The notes beneath the pieces were generated by a model that saw only the letters and a program-made list of their open reading frames with translations, was not told the DNA's origin and did not search any database. From NCBI RefSeq assembly GCF_011067745.1, contig NZ_JAAMPJ010000019.1:62001-126000 (forward strand): 64,000 nt of DNA, in the 5' to 3' direction. Of this stretch, positions 43,688 to 51,753 are shown in pieces (the stretch's first letter is position 1; each line of letters opens with the position of its first letter). The DNA is from Lentzea alba. GTDB lineage: Bacteria; Actinomycetota; Actinomycetes; Mycobacteriales; Pseudonocardiaceae. Made by a program: the position numbers and the translations under genes.

Positions 43688-43713
43688 AATCTGACAACCC
43701 GAGTTACCAGATT
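43688..43713. promoter_or_regulatory. Inverted repeat before TetR gene
   Basis: AATCTG (43688-43693) and CAGATT (43708-43713) face each other across 14 bases, ending 11 bases before the GTG start of the TetR-family gene. This is a likely autoregulatory site. The spacer also holds GAGTTACC, related to the GTTACC half-sites elsewhere in the window. Confidence 0.45.
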
Positions 43714-43724
43714 GGAGCACCCCG

Positions 43725-44342
43725 GTGGCCCGTGCCTACGGCGGCATCTCACCCGAGCAGCGCAAGGCCGAACGCCGCGCTCGGTTGCTGCAGGCCGGCC
43801 TGGCGCTGTTCACCAGCGCGGGCTTCGCCGCCACCAGGATCTCCGAGCTGTGCACCGAGGCCGGTGTCTCCACGCGCAACTTCTACGAGGAGTTCGCCTC
43901 CAAGGAGGAACTGCTCCGCGAGCTGCACGACCTGATCAACGCCACGGCGTTCACCGAGGTCCGCACCACGCTCGCCCAGCTCGAGACCGCCGACGTGGCC
44001 GTCCGGATCACGACGCTGCTGGACGTCTTCGTACGCAGCGTGACCGCCGACCCGCGTGCGCCGCGCCTCAACTACGTCGAGGCCGTCGGGGTGAACGCGG
44101 AGATCGAGCAGCAGCACGTCCGGTGGGTGAACACCTGGGCGGAGTTCATCGAGACCGAAGCCCTGCGCGCGGCGGCCGCTGGGGTGGCGCCGCAACGGTC
44201 GTACCGGCTGACGGCGATCGCGCTGGTGGGGGCGATCACCGGCCTGCTGCGAGAGTGGCAGGCGCACCAGCCGCCGCTCGCGGTGGAGGAGATCACGGCG
44301 GAGATCCGCGACCTGATGCTGGCCGCGATCACCCGGCCTTAG
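43725..44342 (+). CDS. TetR-family transcriptional regulator
   Basis: 205 residues from GTG 43725 with TTGGAGC upstream. The helix-turn-helix is canonical (ERRARLLQAGLALFTSAGFAATRISELCTEAGVSTRNFYEEFASKEELL, read in parts). The C-terminal domain is helical with conserved TetR_C pieces (DVFVRSVTADPRAPRLNYVEAVG). There is no obvious enzyme or pump next to it. The nearest same-strand gene is the carboxypeptidase upstream. Ligand and targets are unknown; the inverted repeat at 43688-43713 suggests autoregulation. Confidence 0.85.
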   Translation: MARAYGGISPEQRKAERRARLLQAGLALFTSAGFAATRISELCTEAGVSTRNFYEEFASKEELLRELHDLINATAFTEVRTTLAQLETADVAVRITTLLDVFVRSVTADPRAPRLNYVEAVGVNAEIEQQHVRWVNTWAEFIETEALRAAAAGVAPQRSYRLTAIALVGAITGLLREWQAHQPPLAVEEITAEIRDLMLAAITRP

Positions 44343-44366
44343 GGCGCCGCTCTGGTCACGCTCGCG

Positions 44367-44394
44367 CAGGGGTCCCCTCCCAGGGGGTCCCCTG
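44367..44394 (+). terminator. Hairpin after TetR gene
   Basis: CAGGGG (44367-44372) pairs with CCCCTG (44389-44394). An alternative inner hairpin, CCCCT-CCC-AGGGG, lies at 44374-44386. It is followed by TTCCATTCTCC. It lies 25 bases past the stop. Confidence 0.5.
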
Positions 44395-44497
44395 CTTCCA
44401 TTCTCCCAGACAGCACCGACAGTTCTCGGCTGCTCGGTTCGGGCGATCTTGTCGCGAAGCGCCCCGGCCGCCCCGGCCACCGTGATCAGATCGCGGC

Positions 44498-45931
44498 GTG
44501 CGGACACTGAACAGGGTCGTCACGGCGCTGGCGGCCGTGGTCGGCTACGTGGCGTTGATCCTGGCCATCACCGCGGGCCAGGAGACGAGGGAGAGCAACG
44601 CCTTCCGCGACGCGCCCGAACAGCACGCCGCCTTCGTCGCCGCCCTCGACCGCGGCGACACGGCGGGTGTCCGCGAGGTCGAGCGCTGGTTCAGGACGCA
44701 CACACCGTCCAGCAGCAGTTCGAGCACCTCGATCTCCCTCGCCTCCGATGCCGCCGAGCGCGGCGACTTCGACTTCGTCCGCCGCTACCTCGACGACGTG
44801 CCCGCCGAGATCGAGGAGGACCAGCGAGAACTGGACGCACGAGCCTCCGACTCGTGGGCGACAGCCTGGCCGTGGCTGGTGCCCGGCGCGCTCCTCGCCG
44901 CGGCCGCGCTCGTGCTGCGGCACCGGCGACGCCAGGCCAACGCCGAGGTCGTCGAGCTGGTCCTGCAGTACGTGCCGCCACGGCCACCCTGGCGGCGTCC
45001 GGTCTTCCTGGTCGTCAGCGGGGTCGGGTACACGTTGCTGGTGGCCGGGTTCATCGCGGTGGTGGCCGCGACCCGGGCCAACGAACTTCCCTGGGCCGCA
45101 AGGGGGTTCTTCCTCGCGGGTGGCGTCGTGGCGTTGCCGATCGCGTACTTCGTGCTGAAGTACTCACGCCCGCGGGCGGTGCGGAGCGCGGCGCAGGCGC
45201 TGCGGGCCGACTGGCGCAGACCCGTGTTGTACCTGCGCGGCTTCGACGACGACCCGCAGGCGGCGGTGGTCGACGAACTGCCCGGCGCGCTGTCGGCCGG
45301 GATGCTCAGCATCCACTCGCGCGAGGAACACCTCATCGGTGCGCTCGGCGCGTTCGGCCCCGTCGTCGCGGTGGGCAGGCCCGGCGAGCCGCTGCCCCAC
45401 CTCGGCGCGTCGCGGTTCTACCTGCCCCTCGACGACTGGCAGCCGGGGGTGCTGCGGCTGATGGAGATGTCCCAGCTGATCGTGCTGCGGCTCGGCGACG
45501 GCGAAGGGGTGTGGTGGGAGGTCGACCAGGCGCGGGCCACCCAGCCGCCGGGCAAGCTCCTCCTGCTGATCCCCGGCGACCGGCCCGACCTCGCCGAACG
45601 GCTCGACGCCCACCTGCCGATCCCCGCCAGGATCGACAAGGCCTACCCGATGCCGGGCCTGTGGACGTCCGCCGTGGTCGTGTTCGGCGCGGACTGGACT
45701 CCGGTCGTGCAGCCGGTCGGGCCGTTTCCCGGTGAGAAGCACAAGACCGGCTCGCCGGTGTTCTACGTGGCCCGCGCGATGCAGCAGGCGCTGGCGTCGA
45801 TCGGGGCGCACAAGCGGGCGATGGGGCCGCGGACCAACAGCCATCTGCTCGCGATCTACGGCAAGGTGCTGCTGCTGGTGCCCGGGCTGTTCCTGTTCGC
45901 CCACTTCCTGCGGCTGATCTTCCTCTGGTGA
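44498..45931 (+). CDS. Membrane protein with C-terminal Rossmann/TIR-like soluble domain
   Basis: 477 residues; GTG start, no clear ribosome site, so the start is uncertain. There is an N-terminal membrane helix (VVTALAAVVGYVALILAITA), then an extracytoplasmic part with a Ser run, then about three helices between 125 and 225, then a soluble domain of about 210 residues and a last helix (VLLLVPGLFLFAHFLRLIF). The soluble domain reads RRPVLYLRGFDDD...EEHLIGALGAFGPVVAVGRPGE...GASRFYLPLDDWQPGVLRLMEMSQLIVLRLG (given in parts). This alpha/beta pattern with a charged first strand resembles TIR-like or nucleotide-binding folds in bacterial membrane proteins. The enzymatic role is unproved. Confidence 0.6.
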   Translation: MRTLNRVVTALAAVVGYVALILAITAGQETRESNAFRDAPEQHAAFVAALDRGDTAGVREVERWFRTHTPSSSSSSTSISLASDAAERGDFDFVRRYLDDVPAEIEEDQRELDARASDSWATAWPWLVPGALLAAAALVLRHRRRQANAEVVELVLQYVPPRPPWRRPVFLVVSGVGYTLLVAGFIAVVAATRANELPWAARGFFLAGGVVALPIAYFVLKYSRPRAVRSAAQALRADWRRPVLYLRGFDDDPQAAVVDELPGALSAGMLSIHSREEHLIGALGAFGPVVAVGRPGEPLPHLGASRFYLPLDDWQPGVLRLMEMSQLIVLRLGDGEGVWWEVDQARATQPPGKLLLLIPGDRPDLAERLDAHLPIPARIDKAYPMPGLWTSAVVVFGADWTPVVQPVGPFPGEKHKTGSPVFYVARAMQQALASIGAHKRAMGPRTNSHLLAIYGKVLLLVPGLFLFAHFLRLIFLW

Positions 45932-45965
45932 ACCCTGCCGGGCCCGCCGTCCGTAGTCCCTGAAC

Positions 45966-46466
45966 GTGAGCCGATTCGCCGTTTTCGCCCTGATCCTGGC
46001 CCTCGGTGCCTGCTCCTCCCCGCCGGAGGAGGCCGCCTCCCTGGAGGAACTGGAAGCCGCCGCCGGTCCCGTCGCCGGCCCCACCCCGGTGCTGCCGGGT
46101 GACATCGCGAAACTGCAGGTGGAGCAGTCGCCCGCGGTCGGCCCGGTGGTCGCCGACCGCCAGCATTACACGCTCTACTTCAACGCCCAGGACAGCACGA
46201 ACCCGCCCAAGTCGACCTGCGTCGAACCCGAGTGCACTCTGGTGTGGCCGCCGCTGCTCGCCGCCGGCGGCAACATCGAGGCTCCCGGCCTCGACAAGGC
46301 GTTGCTCGGCACGGTGAAGCGCCCGGACGGCCTGGAACAGGTCACCATCGCCGGGCACCCGGTCTACCGGTACGTCGACGACGAGAAGGCGGGCGACACG
46401 GTCGGACACGGGGTCGACGACCGTTGGTACGCCATCGCGCCGAACGGTGCCAAGGCCACGCGCTAG
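45966..46466 (+). CDS. Lipoprotein with secreted repeat (PF03640-like)
   Basis: 166 residues. Signal peptide with lipobox LALGAC (Cys16), so it is lipid-anchored outside the membrane. After an acidic linker come two copies of the Lipoprotein_15 repeat. One has GPVVADRQHYTLYFNAQDS with CVEPECTLVWPPLL; the second, degenerate, has GLEQVTIAGHPVYRYVDDEKAGDTVGHG and ends DDRWYAIAPNG. Such proteins occur widely in actinobacteria. A role in envelope redox or copper handling has been suggested for relatives but is not shown here. It is 34 bases downstream of the membrane-protein gene. Confidence 0.82.
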   Translation: MSRFAVFALILALGACSSPPEEAASLEELEAAAGPVAGPTPVLPGDIAKLQVEQSPAVGPVVADRQHYTLYFNAQDSTNPPKSTCVEPECTLVWPPLLAAGGNIEAPGLDKALLGTVKRPDGLEQVTIAGHPVYRYVDDEKAGDTVGHGVDDRWYAIAPNGAKATR

Positions 46467-46491
46467 CAGGACTTCGCGACGATTGCGGTAC

Positions 46492-47976
46492 CTATTTGAG
46501 GTACCGCTCCACCTCGGCGAGCCACTCCGGCATGCCCTTGTAGACCTTCCGGTACAAACTGAGAATCTCTTTCTTGGTCATGTGCTCCAATTCGTCCTTG
46601 GGGATCTTCTTGGCCAGTGCAGCAGAGATCGGAGCATGCTGACTTGCCGTCAGAATGATCGACGGAGCCTTCTGGACGTCGTGCCCAAGATGCTTGAGGA
46701 CGGACTGTTCGATGATGTGGTGCGCCTGGTACGCGCCGCCATGACCTCTGGTGAAGACCGAGAAAGAATCGAACGGCCCGATGATGCCGCGCTTGTTCAT
46801 CTCGGCTGCGATAATGGGAGCACCCTTGTCGAACTTCTTCGCGAGAGACTCCGCCGCCTCGACGGACAACGTGCGACTGACACGCTGCCCGGATCGTATC
46901 GCCTGAATGAAGGCCTTTCCTTCCACGTTGGGCGAGATCGCTTTCTTGACCAGAGCCTTGGCTACGGCTCTCATCTTGAGGATGGCGCCCAGAGTCACCT
47001 TGCCACCGGCGGCTGCCCCCTTCTTCAGCGCGCCTTTGACGAGCAGTTTCGCGCCGACGCCGGCGGCGCCCTTGCCGATCCCGGACGGCGTCGGAACATA
47101 GTCCAGCGGACCGAGCCCTTCGGATTCGACGCCGACCGCGGCCCCGGCGTCCACGACGAAGTTTCCCTCACGATCGACGAGCCGCGAGATTCCGTCCGCA
47201 TGAAACGTGCGATACCCGATGATTTCTTTTGTTTCCGGGTCCAGCACGACGCCGCTGATGCGGCTGCGATTCTCGGGCAGGTCTTCTTCGAAATCGCTGA
47301 TGCCTTGCGGGCCAGACTCGTCGTCCACGGTGATGCCGCCGTCACCGGCGCGCGCCGCCTCGCCCGGGAGTCGGACACCGGCCGGTGGTGCGATTATCGG
47401 ATCCATCTCCAAATCGGTGTTCACGAGCGCGGTGCTCGTGCCGACGTTCGGTCCCCACAGAAAGTTGACGATGTCCGCGATCTGATCCCGGGGAAGTGTC
47501 TCGACCCGCTTCTTCTCTCTGATGAGAAATTCCAGATCCCGCCGCATCTTGGCGCGCACGGTCTGCATGGCGAGCACGAGCCTGGGCCCGCCGACCGACC
47601 CGCCGGCTTCCTCATCGATGAGAACCGTCTCCGCGAGTGTGGCCAATCGAGGCAACAGGTCGTACATCGCCAGACCCTGGATCGCCGCGAGCGGGGCTTT
47701 GTTCTCGTCACTGCGCTGCACCACGAACCCGGTGCCCGGTGCCTTCGTCGCGCCCGTCAGCAGAGCGTCGACGGCACGATTCCCCGCGAGACACTGCAGT
47801 CCGAGCAGCGTCGCCGGCGCTGTGGCGGTTCGCTGAGGCAACGCATCCGCCGCGCGCGCTGTTTCGCGATGCTCGCGTGCGCTACCCATTGGAAGAGCAA
47901 ACCCGTGGGGCGCGGTCGGGCACCAGCGAACCGTGCGCATCCTGCCGGGCAGAGATCGTTGCCCGAAAGGGTTCAC
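46492..47976 (-). CDS. Probable contractile-injection-system cargo toxin with HHH nuclease-like C-terminus
   Basis: About 494 residues. GTG 47976 overlaps the response-regulator stop (GTGA); ATG 47940 or 47889 are alternatives. Near the N-terminus lies PATLLGLQCLAGNRAVDALL, the LQxxAGNxAV motif that precedes many actinobacterial extracellular contractile injection system (eCIS) cargo and DUF4157 proteins. The middle (about 95-290) is unrecognised, with a small-residue-rich stretch (GIGKGAAGVGAKLLVKGALK). The last 90 residues carry AYQAHHIIEQSVLKHLGHDV and ILTASQHAPISAAL, typical of HHH/HNH-Endo VII nuclease toxins. No immunity gene follows on this strand and no sheath or tube gene is in the window. 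The cargo role is inference. Confidence 0.65.
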   Translation of the reverse strand: MNPFGQRSLPGRMRTVRWCPTAPHGFALPMGSAREHRETARAADALPQRTATAPATLLGLQCLAGNRAVDALLTGATKAPGTGFVVQRSDENKAPLAAIQGLAMYDLLPRLATLAETVLIDEEAGGSVGGPRLVLAMQTVRAKMRRDLEFLIREKKRVETLPRDQIADIVNFLWGPNVGTSTALVNTDLEMDPIIAPPAGVRLPGEAARAGDGGITVDDESGPQGISDFEEDLPENRSRISGVVLDPETKEIIGYRTFHADGISRLVDREGNFVVDAGAAVGVESEGLGPLDYVPTPSGIGKGAAGVGAKLLVKGALKKGAAAGGKVTLGAILKMRAVAKALVKKAISPNVEGKAFIQAIRSGQRVSRTLSVEAAESLAKKFDKGAPIIAAEMNKRGIIGPFDSFSVFTRGHGGAYQAHHIIEQSVLKHLGHDVQKAPSIILTASQHAPISAALAKKIPKDELEHMTKKEILSLYRKVYKGMPEWLAEVERYLK

Positions 47977-48614
47977 TGACAACGACCCAGGCCGGCGTCG
48001 CGCGCGCGGATGATCGCGGCCGCCCGGTCCGCCACCTGGAGCTTGACGAAGATCGCGGACACGTTGTTGGCCACCGTCTTGACCGCCACCCCCAGTCTGG
48101 CGGCGATGGCGCCGTTGGCCAGGCCGGCGGCGAGCAGGTCGAGGATCTGCCGTTCGCGCGCGGTGAGTTCGGGGAACGGGACGTCCGAGGTGGGCGGTCC
48201 GGTCAGGAACCCGAGCACGCGGCGCGCGACGGCCGGGCCGAAGATCGCCTCGCCGGCGGCCACCGCGCGGATGGCCCTGGCGATCTCGTCCTGCTCAGCG
48301 CCCTTGACCAGGTAGCCGCGGGCGCCGGCGCGCATGGCGGCGAACACCGAGTCGTCGTCGGAGAACATCGTGAGCACCAGGACCGCGACGGCCGGTGCCG
48401 CGCGGGTGATCTCCTTGGTCGCGGCTATGCCGTCGAGGTCGGGCATCTGGAGGTCGAGCACCGCGACGTCGGGACGGGTGGTGACGACCTCGCGGACCGC
48501 CTCTCGTCCGGTCGCGGCGACGCCCACGACGACGAAGCCCTCCAACGAGGTGAGCAACGCGCTCATGCCCTCGCGGACGATCGGGTGGTCGTCCGCGATC
48601 ACCACGCGGATCAT
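47973..48614 (-). CDS. NarL/LuxR-type response regulator
   Basis: 213 residues from ATG 48614, which overlaps the kinase stop by 4 bases. The receiver domain has IADDH at the acidic pocket and Asp54 (VAVLDLQMPDLDG) as phosphoacceptor, with T/S and K at the switch (VLTMFSDDD, YLVKGAEQDE). The C-terminal LuxR helix-turn-helix is LTARERQILDLLAAGLANGA, then VKTVANNVSAIF. It is activated by the adjacent kinase. Likely targets are the divergent membrane-protein pair at 50671-51572, with TCCCGGRA repeats in between. Confidence 0.93.
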   Translation of the reverse strand: MIRVVIADDHPIVREGMSALLTSLEGFVVVGVAATGREAVREVVTTRPDVAVLDLQMPDLDGIAATKEITRAAPAVAVLVLTMFSDDDSVFAAMRAGARGYLVKGAEQDEIARAIRAVAAGEAIFGPAVARRVLGFLTGPPTSDVPFPELTARERQILDLLAAGLANGAIAARLGVAVKTVANNVSAIFVKLQVADRAAAIIRARDAGLGRCQ

Positions 48615-50497
48615 GGCCTCTCCACCGGCAAACGTGCCCACACCCTGCCTCCGAGAGCCGTCGGACCTGCCTCGAACCCGCCGCCGAGTTCGGCGGCACG
48701 CTCCCGCATCGCCTGCATTCCGACGCCCGGCCGCCACGGGCCGTTCGGCGGACCGTCGTCGGTGACCTCCACCTCGAGCTCCTCAGCACAGCGCAACCGC
48801 ACGACCACCGAGGAAGCGCGAGCGTGCCGCACCACGTTGGTGAGCGCCTCGGTCGCGATGCGGTAGGCGGCGACCTCGACGGCGGCGGACAGCGACGCGA
48901 CCGTGTCGGGAACGTCCAGCCGCAGGTGGAGAGGCGTGCGCACGAGGTGTTCGGCGCGTTGGCGGAGGGCGCCGAGCAGGCCGAGTTCGTCCAGGGCCGG
49001 TGGCCGCAGGTCCTCCACGAGCCGGCGCACTTCGGTGATCGCCGTCCGCACGTCCGCGCTCACCCCCGTGAGCAGGGTGCGCGTGCGGTCCGGATCGGTG
49101 GCGAGCAGGTTCGTGGCGGCGTCGGCACTCAGTGCCACGCCGGTCAACGTGGGGCCCAGACCGTCGTGCAGGTCGCGTCGGAGACGTCGGCGTTCTTCTT
49201 CGCGTGCGGTGACAAGGCGTTCTCGTGAGGCCTGCAGCTGCGACGACAACAACGTCGCGTGCACGGCCACGGCCAGAGGTGCCGCCACGAGGCTCAGAAC
49301 GTTTCGGTCAGCAGCACCGAGCGAGCTCTCGCCTGTACGCACACCTACGTGCAGTTCCCCCACGACGTCGCCGTTGTACTCCAACGGCATGACAACGACG
49401 TTCTCCGGCCGCGCACCGTCACTGGCCAACGAAAGGTCAGCAGCCATCAGCGCGACATGCGGCACACGCAGCGCGACCCGCACCGCCTGAACCACCCCCT
49501 CCAACCCAGATCCCGCGAGGTGCTCACTCACCCGCGAGACCACCCGGGCCGGATCACCGCGGTCGCCGTAGAGCGCGTGGTCGACCAGGCGCTGCAACCG
49601 GGGCAACACCGGCGCGACCAGCAACGCGACCACCACGGTGGCCACGACCGAACGCCCGAGCTGAGCGGACACGAACCGGTCCAGGACCGCGACCAGCACG
49701 CCGTAACAGACCAGCACCACCGCGGACAGCAGCAGCCACGCCAACACCCGTGACACCACGAGCCGGATGTCCAGCAACTGGTGCCGCACGATCGCGATGG
49801 TCACCGCGATCGGGATCAACGGGATCGCGAGCAGCACGAACACCGGCGTACCCGCGACGAACGACCACGGCACCACGAACATCGCCGCTACCGAGGCCGC
49901 CAGCAGCAACCACAACACCGAGTCCTCGCCCCGCCGATATCGGACGGCCAGCGCGACCACCCCGGCCAGCAGGGCCGCCAGCGTCCGCACCTCCGACACG
50001 ATCCACAGCGGCCCGAGATCCGCATACCCCGGCAACGTCAGATACCCGCGACCCGCTGGATCCGCCGCCACCTCGACCACGAACAACGGCGCCGTCACCA
50101 CCACCGCGACCGCCACGGCACGCCAACGCCGTGACGGCAACCGGCCGTCCGGGAAGAGCAACAGCGCCAACGGCAGGAACAACCCGATGGACCACGGCCA
50201 CGCGTACGCCGCGATCGTCGCGACCAGCCGATCGTCGAACGACACGCCCAGTGCCGTGGTGGCGTGCCCAAGGCCGTCGGCGAGGAACAGCCAGCCGATC
50301 GGGTTGCGCGGCCGGTGCCAGGCGAGGACTGCGCCGCAGACGGCGAACGTCAGCGCCATCGCGGAGTTCGTGACGACGAACGCGTCCAGCGCCTGCTGCC
50401 ACGTCCACCCCAGCCACCACACGACGGCCACAGCGGCCACGGTCTCGGCCACCACCACGGTGCCGAAACCGGACGCGAGCACGCGGCCGACCGTCAT
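48611..50497 (-). CDS. Sensor histidine kinase, NarL/DesK type
   Basis: 628 residues. Seven to eight membrane helices occupy residues 1-300 (for example VVVAETVAAVAVVWWLGWTW, WSIGLFLPLALLLFPDG, VLLAIPLIPIAVTIAIV). A GAF-like region (about 320-410) follows, then HisKA_3 with the phospho-His in RRRLRRDLHDGLGPTL and an HATPase domain (EALTNVVRHARAS N box, VTDDGPPNG, VGMQAMRERAAELGG). This is the PspC/ComP-like multi-span group common in actinobacteria. The signal is unknown, perhaps sensed within the membrane. It is co-translated with its response regulator. Confidence 0.92.
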   Translation of the reverse strand: MTVGRVLASGFGTVVVAETVAAVAVVWWLGWTWQQALDAFVVTNSAMALTFAVCGAVLAWHRPRNPIGWLFLADGLGHATTALGVSFDDRLVATIAAYAWPWSIGLFLPLALLLFPDGRLPSRRWRAVAVAVVVTAPLFVVEVAADPAGRGYLTLPGYADLGPLWIVSEVRTLAALLAGVVALAVRYRRGEDSVLWLLLAASVAAMFVVPWSFVAGTPVFVLLAIPLIPIAVTIAIVRHQLLDIRLVVSRVLAWLLLSAVVLVCYGVLVAVLDRFVSAQLGRSVVATVVVALLVAPVLPRLQRLVDHALYGDRGDPARVVSRVSEHLAGSGLEGVVQAVRVALRVPHVALMAADLSLASDGARPENVVVMPLEYNGDVVGELHVGVRTGESSLGAADRNVLSLVAAPLAVAVHATLLSSQLQASRERLVTAREEERRRLRRDLHDGLGPTLTGVALSADAATNLLATDPDRTRTLLTGVSADVRTAITEVRRLVEDLRPPALDELGLLGALRQRAEHLVRTPLHLRLDVPDTVASLSAAVEVAAYRIATEALTNVVRHARASSVVVRLRCAEELEVEVTDDGPPNGPWRPGVGMQAMRERAAELGGGFEAGPTALGGRVWARLPVERP

Positions 50498-50529
50498 GGC
50501 GGTAAGTGTGGGCCGCCGGGCGCCCGATG

Positions 50530-50590
50530 TCCCGGGATCACGGTCCTGGCACGTCCGGGAATGGTCGTGAACGGTCCCGGAAACCTCCCG
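50530..50590. promoter_or_regulatory. TCCCGGRA-type repeats in divergent promoter region
   Basis: Three related sites occur between the kinase and the divergent operon: TCCCGGGA (50530-50537, palindromic), TCCGGGAA (about 50554-50561) and TCCCGGAA (about 50575-50582). Spacing of about 21-24 bases, two helical turns, suits cooperative response-regulator binding. Confidence 0.45.
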
Positions 50591-50670
50591 GTCCTACCGG
50601 ACCGCGCACCCCTGACCTGGGAACGCGCCCGGACCCACAGTTGCCTCCAACCCGAACCTGGAGGTGCCCG

Positions 50671-51009
50671 ATGTTCCGCACCGGACTGCTGGTCCTCGGC
50701 CTGCTCTCGACAGCAGACCTGCTGCTCCCGCTGCTCACCGACGGCGAATCCCCGCCGATGGCCGTCGCCCTGATCGCCGCCGCCCTCGGCCTCGCGAGCC
50801 TGGTCCTGGTGATCTCGGCCTGGCGAGGCGCCCGCAAGGCGATCGTCGGGCTGATCGTCCTCAGAGCACTCTCCGCGGCGGCCGCCCTACCTGCCTTCTT
50901 CGAGCCGGACGTCCCCGCACCGGCGATCGCGGCGGCGGCCGCTGTCATCGGACTGACCGTCGTGGGCTCCGCGCTCGTGCTCAAGGGACGCCTGGCGGTG
51001 GCGCGATGA
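50671..51009 (+). CDS. Small membrane protein, operon with the next gene
   Basis: 112 residues; ATG 50671 with a strong GGAGG 6 bases upstream. It is almost wholly hydrophobic, with four likely helices (FRTGLLVLGLLSTADLLLPL, MAVALIAAALGLASLVLVIS, AIVGLIVLRALSAAAALPAF, AIAAAAAVIGLTVVGSALVL). No motif is recognised. Its stop overlaps the next gene's start (ATGA). It is divergent from the two-component system, whose regulator probably controls it. Confidence 0.75.
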   Translation: MFRTGLLVLGLLSTADLLLPLLTDGESPPMAVALIAAALGLASLVLVISAWRGARKAIVGLIVLRALSAAAALPAFFEPDVPAPAIAAAAAVIGLTVVGSALVLKGRLAVAR

Positions 51010-51572
51010 AGTGGCTGCTCCCCTTCGGACCCGCGGCGATCGCGATCCTCCGGCTGATCCTCCCCTACGACACGACCGACGACCCGGCCACCGTCCTCCA
51101 GAAGGTGGCCGCCGCCCCCGACACCCAGAACTGGGTCGTCTGGCTCGGCTTCATCGGCATGCTGACCCTGGCTCCCGCGGTCCTGTACATCGCGGCGACG
51201 ACCCGCGACAAGGCCCCGAAGACCACGACTGCGGCCGTGCTCCTGCTCGTTCCCGCCTACCTGTCGCTCGGCCTGCTCGTGGCCCAGGACGCCGCGAACC
51301 TGAACGGCCACACCATCAGCCATCCCGTCCTCGACGCCGCTACCGCGGTGTTCGTGGTCGGCCACGTCATCGGCACCGTGCTGCTGGGCGCAGCGATGTG
51401 GCAGGCGGGCCTCCCGCGCTGGGCCGCCGTCGCCACGGCTATCTCCCAGCCGTTGCACTTCGTGGCGGCCGTCGTGATCGTCAGCCACGAGCTCGACTTC
51501 GTGGCCTGGGGGCTCAACGCGGCGGGGTTCGCGGCCCTGGCGGTCACCGCGCGGGCGAAAATCCGGGTCTGA
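51006..51572 (+). CDS. Membrane protein (five to six helices)
   Basis: 188 residues from ATG 51006, overlapping the previous stop by 4 bases. Helices include KWLLPFGPAAIAILRLILP, WVVWLGFIGMLTLAPAVLYI, AAVLLLVPAYLSLGLLVAQD, TAVFVVGHVIGTVLLGAAMW, and WAAVATAISQPLHFVAAVVIV. His residues near helix ends (VVGHVIG, QPLHFVA, VSHELD) are noticeable. The family is unrecognised. Together with the upstream small protein it forms a two-gene membrane module facing the two-component system, the layout of a regulated envelope-stress output. Confidence 0.75.
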   Translation: MKWLLPFGPAAIAILRLILPYDTTDDPATVLQKVAAAPDTQNWVVWLGFIGMLTLAPAVLYIAATTRDKAPKTTTAAVLLLVPAYLSLGLLVAQDAANLNGHTISHPVLDAATAVFVVGHVIGTVLLGAAMWQAGLPRWAAVATAISQPLHFVAAVVIVSHELDFVAWGLNAAGFAALAVTARAKIRV

Positions 51573-51577
51573 CCGGC

Positions 51578-51603
51578 ACCGGCTGCTCCGAGGAGCAGCC
51601 GGT
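51578..51603 (+). terminator. Rho-independent-like terminator
   Basis: ACCGGCTGCTCC (51578-51589) and GGAGCAGCCGGT (51592-51603) are perfectly complementary, followed by TTGTCG. It starts 6 bases after the membrane-module stop. Confidence 0.85.
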
Positions 51604-51662
51604 TTGTCGCGTTAGGGCTAGTTGAGGGCCGTCCGAACCGATCCGTTTGTACCGGAATCCGG

Positions 51663-51690
51663 GAAACCGGTTTCGCGCGGAACCGGTTTC
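51663..51690. promoter_or_regulatory. Paired AAACCGGTTT-type palindromes
   Basis: GAAACCGGTTTC (51663-51674) is a perfect 12-base palindrome. A near copy, GGAACCGGTTTC (51679-51690), begins 16 bases later. This CG-centred form is typical of LacI-family operators. They lie 64-91 bases before the beta-glucosidase ATG. Confidence 0.5.
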
Positions 51691-51702
51691 GGCTATTCAT
51701 TG

Positions 51703-51716
51703 TGAGAGCGCTCCCA
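51703..51716. promoter_or_regulatory. CebR-like (LacI-family) operator
   Basis: TGAGAGCGCTCCCA differs by one base from the perfect palindrome TGGGAGCGCTCCCA known for the cellobiose repressor CebR in Streptomyces. It lies 38 bases before the GH3 beta-glucosidase start, which fits control by cello-oligosaccharides. Confidence 0.65.
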
Positions 51717-51753
51717 CGAACGCTGCCGCCGCACGAGCCCTCCCGGAGACCAC

